DNA of 64,000 nt from Vermamoeba vermiformis (Eukaryota > Tubulinea > Echinamoebida), in NCBI GenBank assembly GCA_045837725.1, contig JBEWZL010000178.1, positions 145,078 to 209,077 of the forward strand, in the 5' to 3' direction. The position numbers and the translations under genes were made by a program. How positions within the stretch are numbered: the stretch's first letter is position 1; the number at the start of each line of letters is the position of its first letter. A model generated the notes under the pieces. The model worked only from the letters and a program-made list of their open reading frames with translations. It was not told the DNA's origin and searched no databases. This document shows, piece after piece, positions 61,125 to 64,000 of the stretch.

Positions 61125-63266
61125 ATGTGGCTTTTACTCATTGCTTGTGCAATCCTAGGCTGGCTTTTCTATCGCAAGGTATTTTCTACGATATAAATAT
61201 TTAGTTAGCCTTGCGTACTAATTGATTATTCAAGGTACTTTGGCCGTGGGATGATCTTCCTAACATCCCGGGACCCAAGCCCGTTCCATTCTTCGGTGTA
61301 ATTTTCGAGCTTATGAAATACAAGAGTTCTGAAGATTTTCAAGCGGCCTTCTCTAAGAAATATGGGCCTTATTACAAGTACGCGGAGCGGATCCTAATTT
61401 TAATGAATATTTTTATAATGATTGTATGATTCAGATTATACCTCCCGTTAACTCAAATGCTTCAAGTTGGTGACCCTGAAATAATCAAGGCATCCTTATA
61501 TAACCACAAAGCTGGCTATGATGTTTTAATGCCGCTACTAAAGGTAAAGGAACCTAGATCTCGCTTACTCAACGTTACATCGCTTAAATTATTCGTGCTT
61601 TTACTGTTATAAGTCTATTTAATATTAATTATGATATAATAGAATGGGTTGGTGACTACTGAGGACGACAAATGGAAGCACGACAGAAAGTTATTGGATC
61701 AAGCTTTCTCGTTCAAATACTTGCGTGGCTTGCACTCTACTATCGTTAAGCACACTCAAATATTAATCGACGAGTGGAATAAGGTCCCTGTCGGCACTGA
61801 ACTGAACGCTACTACGGATTTCACCAACTTTACGTTTGACATTATTGGTGAAGTTGCTGTGAACGCGCAGTTTAACGCTATCAAATCAGGCGATAAGATT
61901 ACTCATCCTATCTTATTAAGCTTCATCGAGTAAGTCGTTTCTTTTAAACTTAAAGTTTTCATCTGCATCTCTGATCCGTTACAAAACGGCAAATTGATTT
62001 AGAAATAGAAAATTCGCGTGCCCAAGTTAATTATATGCTTAATTTAACCTTATTAGGGCATTGACGGATTTAGCAACGTTGTTCAAGTACCCCTGGACTC
62101 AGCTCAATTTCTTCGCTCGCGCACGAATCAGAAAGAACGTCAAATTTATTAAAGAACAAGTGGTGCGTGGTGTAAATGAGCGTAGAAAACAACGTAGCGA
62201 GTCGAGCGAGAGAAAGAACGATATTTTGGATATCTTGCTGACCGTTAATGAGAAGACTGGCGAGCCTGAATTTACTGACGAAGATATTGTTGATCATTTG
62301 AACACTTTCTTGCAAGTACTATAGACTATATATTATTAGTAATTTTCTACGACTAATTTACTCAAAAACGGATCTTCGAGATCGGTTGGATCTTGCCGAC
62401 ATTTTTTCAGCATCATGATATATTCTAATGATGATATTTGTATTTAGGTTTGCCGGCCACGATACCACTGCAGTACTATTATCTATGACTTATTTTGCTC
62501 TCGGCCAACGTCCCGAACTTAAGAAGAAGTGCCTCGAAGACATCGAATTTCTACGTAGCAAGAATTTCATTCCAAGCTACGACGATTTAGGAAACATGAA
62601 TTATATAAGTATGGTACTTAACGAGTCACTAAGATTATACCCTCCTGCCTCATCTGCTCGGTAAGCAATTAATTCTTAAATTCGCTACATTTTTCCTGAA
62701 ATTTCGTTACTAATAATAAATTTGATAAAATTAGCACGTTGACAGCAGAGAATGCAGCGGCGTTAGGCATTAAGGACTTTAAAAAGCTACGTTGTCCTAC
62801 TCACGTTCATATTTCATCGTACTTGGCTCACTTGAATACGAAGTACTGGGACAATCCTATGGAGTAAGCTGGCCTTAATATATTAGCCTATTATTTCATA
62901 ATATTTATATTTTATTTTTCTAGGTATAATCCTGAACGATTCTCAGCTGAAAATGTAGCGAAACGCGATCCGCTCGCTTATATTCCTTTCTTAGCTGGTC
63001 CACGAAAGTGCATTGGCAACGTGAGTTTATGCACGTATTTAATATTATAGATCGCGGCATAAGTTTTTGTTTTAAAACGGGATCTGGATCTGATCACTTT
63101 CCTTTTTTAGAATTTCGCGTTGATGGAGGCTAAGACAGCGCTAGCTATGCTCTTACCTCGATTTGATTTCACTACTAGTCCCGCTGATATTGGGTGGGGC
63201 TATCAAATCGTGTCTAAGCCGCTCAAGGGTGTCAAGATTGTGATCCAGAACAAGACCACCATTTAA
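61125..63266 (+). CDS. Microsomal-type cytochrome P450 monooxygenase
   Basis: This haem-thiolate oxidase probably sits in the ER with NADPH-P450 reductase. The start at 61125 codes a membrane anchor ([18 protein letters not shown]), then the proline hinge [14 protein letters not shown]. Key motifs are the I-helix [13 protein letters not shown], ExxR in [14 protein letters not shown], the PERF-like [10 protein letters not shown], and the haem loop [11 protein letters not shown] with the axial Cys. It ends [11 protein letters not shown]. Nine or so exons run to TAA at 63264-63266. Overall it resembles the CYP3/CYP4/CYP5-like class E set. The substrate cannot be predicted. Total length of about 480-500 residues is normal. 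Confidence 0.94.
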
Positions 63267-63466
63267 TGCGCTTCAATCGACATAGTATGTAAATATGTTT
63301 AATATAGGCTATTTATTTACGACATTATTATAATTATTTTATGGCTGAGTAAGACGTTTTCGTTTTAACTCCGACTGCAAGTTTTTGCACCAGATCTGGT
63401 GCAAACTCACAATATCAATATTATACAATTAATTATGGTACCATAATAATATTTAAATTAATAATA

Positions 63467-63724
63467 TTATTTTGGCGATATTGGCTCTTCTTCGCTGTAT
63501 CGTTCTTGGATCAGATTCGTCATTTGTTCTTTATACTTTTTGACGTCGGCTATTATCTCAGTTAACACTTCGTTCATATGCTCCATATAGTCCATTAATC
63601 TTAAATTTAATTCTAATGCATCTCGATCTCTTTCTGCGCTCGCTAAAATTTCGGTACGCAGCGCATCCAATTGCCGCACCATTTGCGAGTCAAATTTGTT
63701 GATTTGAGGGCCCGTACTAGACAT
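63467..63724 (-). CDS. Small coiled-coil protein, 85 residues
   Basis: A single-exon ORF starts MSSTGPQINKFDSQMVRQLD and is almost entirely helical, with heptad spacing (LRTEILASAERDRDALELNL, YMEHMNEVLTEIIADVKKY), ending YSEEEPISPK. Its size and helicity resemble small subunits of BLOC-1/BORC-type or kinetochore complexes, but I cannot assign it. It has ~200-base spacers on each side and good codon use. Confidence 0.6.
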   Translation of the reverse strand: MSSTGPQINKFDSQMVRQLDALRTEILASAERDRDALELNLRLMDYMEHMNEVLTEIIADVKKYKEQMTNLIQERYSEEEPISPK

Positions 63725-63914
63725 ATTAAATTCACGATATAAGACCAGTGTTGTATCAATTTCGTTGTCTTTACTAAATTAAATTTGCGTTACAACTGCG
63801 AGTCGGTGTCAAATTCGCAGAATGCAAAGAGAAATGCAGATCTGCTAAACTGACTCTGAAGCACATAAAAATTGACGAATTATGCAGCACACTTAGCAAG
63901 TGTTGTGTTCGCTT

Positions 63915-64000
63915 TTAAATAGAGTAACCGACGACTTGGTTCTTGACACGTTTTTCACCTCCGATCTCGAACTTTTTGCAGCGCTTGATCGGCTTGAAGC
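63915..64000 (-). CDS. C-terminal exon of an unidentified gene, cut by window edge
   Basis: On the minus strand the frame entering at the window edge reads FKPIKRCKKFEIGGEKRVKN and ends QVVGYSI before TAA at 63915-63917. It is basic and has the feel of a conserved housekeeping protein end. Only ~28 residues are visible and I do not recognise it. Confidence 0.5.
   Translation of the reverse strand, partial: FKPIKRCKKFEIGGEKRVKNQVVGYSI

Overview
The window is nuclear DNA from an intron-rich, gene-dense unicellular eukaryote. About 24 protein genes sit in 64 kb on both strands, with gaps mostly of 100 to 800 bases. Almost every gene is cut by many short introns, mostly 45 to 200 bases, with GT(A/G)AGT donors and T-rich TAG/CAG acceptors. 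Asparagine-rich tracts (bromodomain/WD gene, COG8 tail), an SH3-bearing PAK-type kinase, F-box proteins and plant-type secreted LRR repeats suggest a free-living protist. An amoebozoan-like lineage is my guess, not proven. I see no sign of prokaryotic sequence, and no transposon or virus-like element that I could support.

Layout. 1-7.2 kb: end of an F-box/LRR gene; a protein with three CxxC-rich modules and a hydrophobic C-terminus; 2-methylcitrate dehydratase on the other strand; a 54-residue ORF. Introns of the two larger genes carry tRNA-Leu(CAA) twice (an inverted ~300-base duplication), tRNA-Ala(AGC) and tRNA-Ser(AGA). 7.4-19.3 kb: RBBP4-type histone chaperone, bacterial-type glucokinase, and a very long BRWD/PHIP-type WD40-bromodomain gene. 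19.4-31 kb: a large F-box protein, SH3-CRIB-PAK kinase, GPI-synthesis subunit PIG-P, and a probable GPI-anchored surface protein. 31-39.7 kb: a Ran GTPase fused to an FG-repeat N-terminus, an MT-A70-type adenine methyltransferase homologue, dTDP-glucose 4,6-dehydratase, FAM98. 39.7-47.4 kb: a small membrane-protein candidate, two tandem F-box-like paralogues and a coiled-coil protein. 48-64 kb: a secreted LRR protein, a UBZ-RING-UBE2Q ubiquitin enzyme, GH35 beta-galactosidase with tRNA-Asn(GTT) in an intron, a RhoGAP, COG8, a cytochrome P450, a small coiled-coil protein and the end of one more gene.

The genes are a normal eukaryotic mix and do not form one pathway. Some share themes: chromatin (RBBP4, BRWD), Rho-family signalling (PAK, RhoGAP), surface and secretory biology (PIG-P, GPI protein, COG8, GH35), ubiquitin (F-box proteins, UBE2Q). 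The most notable items are the Ran-FG fusion, the tRNA-bearing intron segment found twice in two convergent genes, a 12-base palindrome (TGACACGTGTCA) found four times outside coding sequence, and the UBZ-RING-E2 fusion. Gene models were assembled by eye from reading frame, splice-site and phase agreement. No transcript or database evidence was available.
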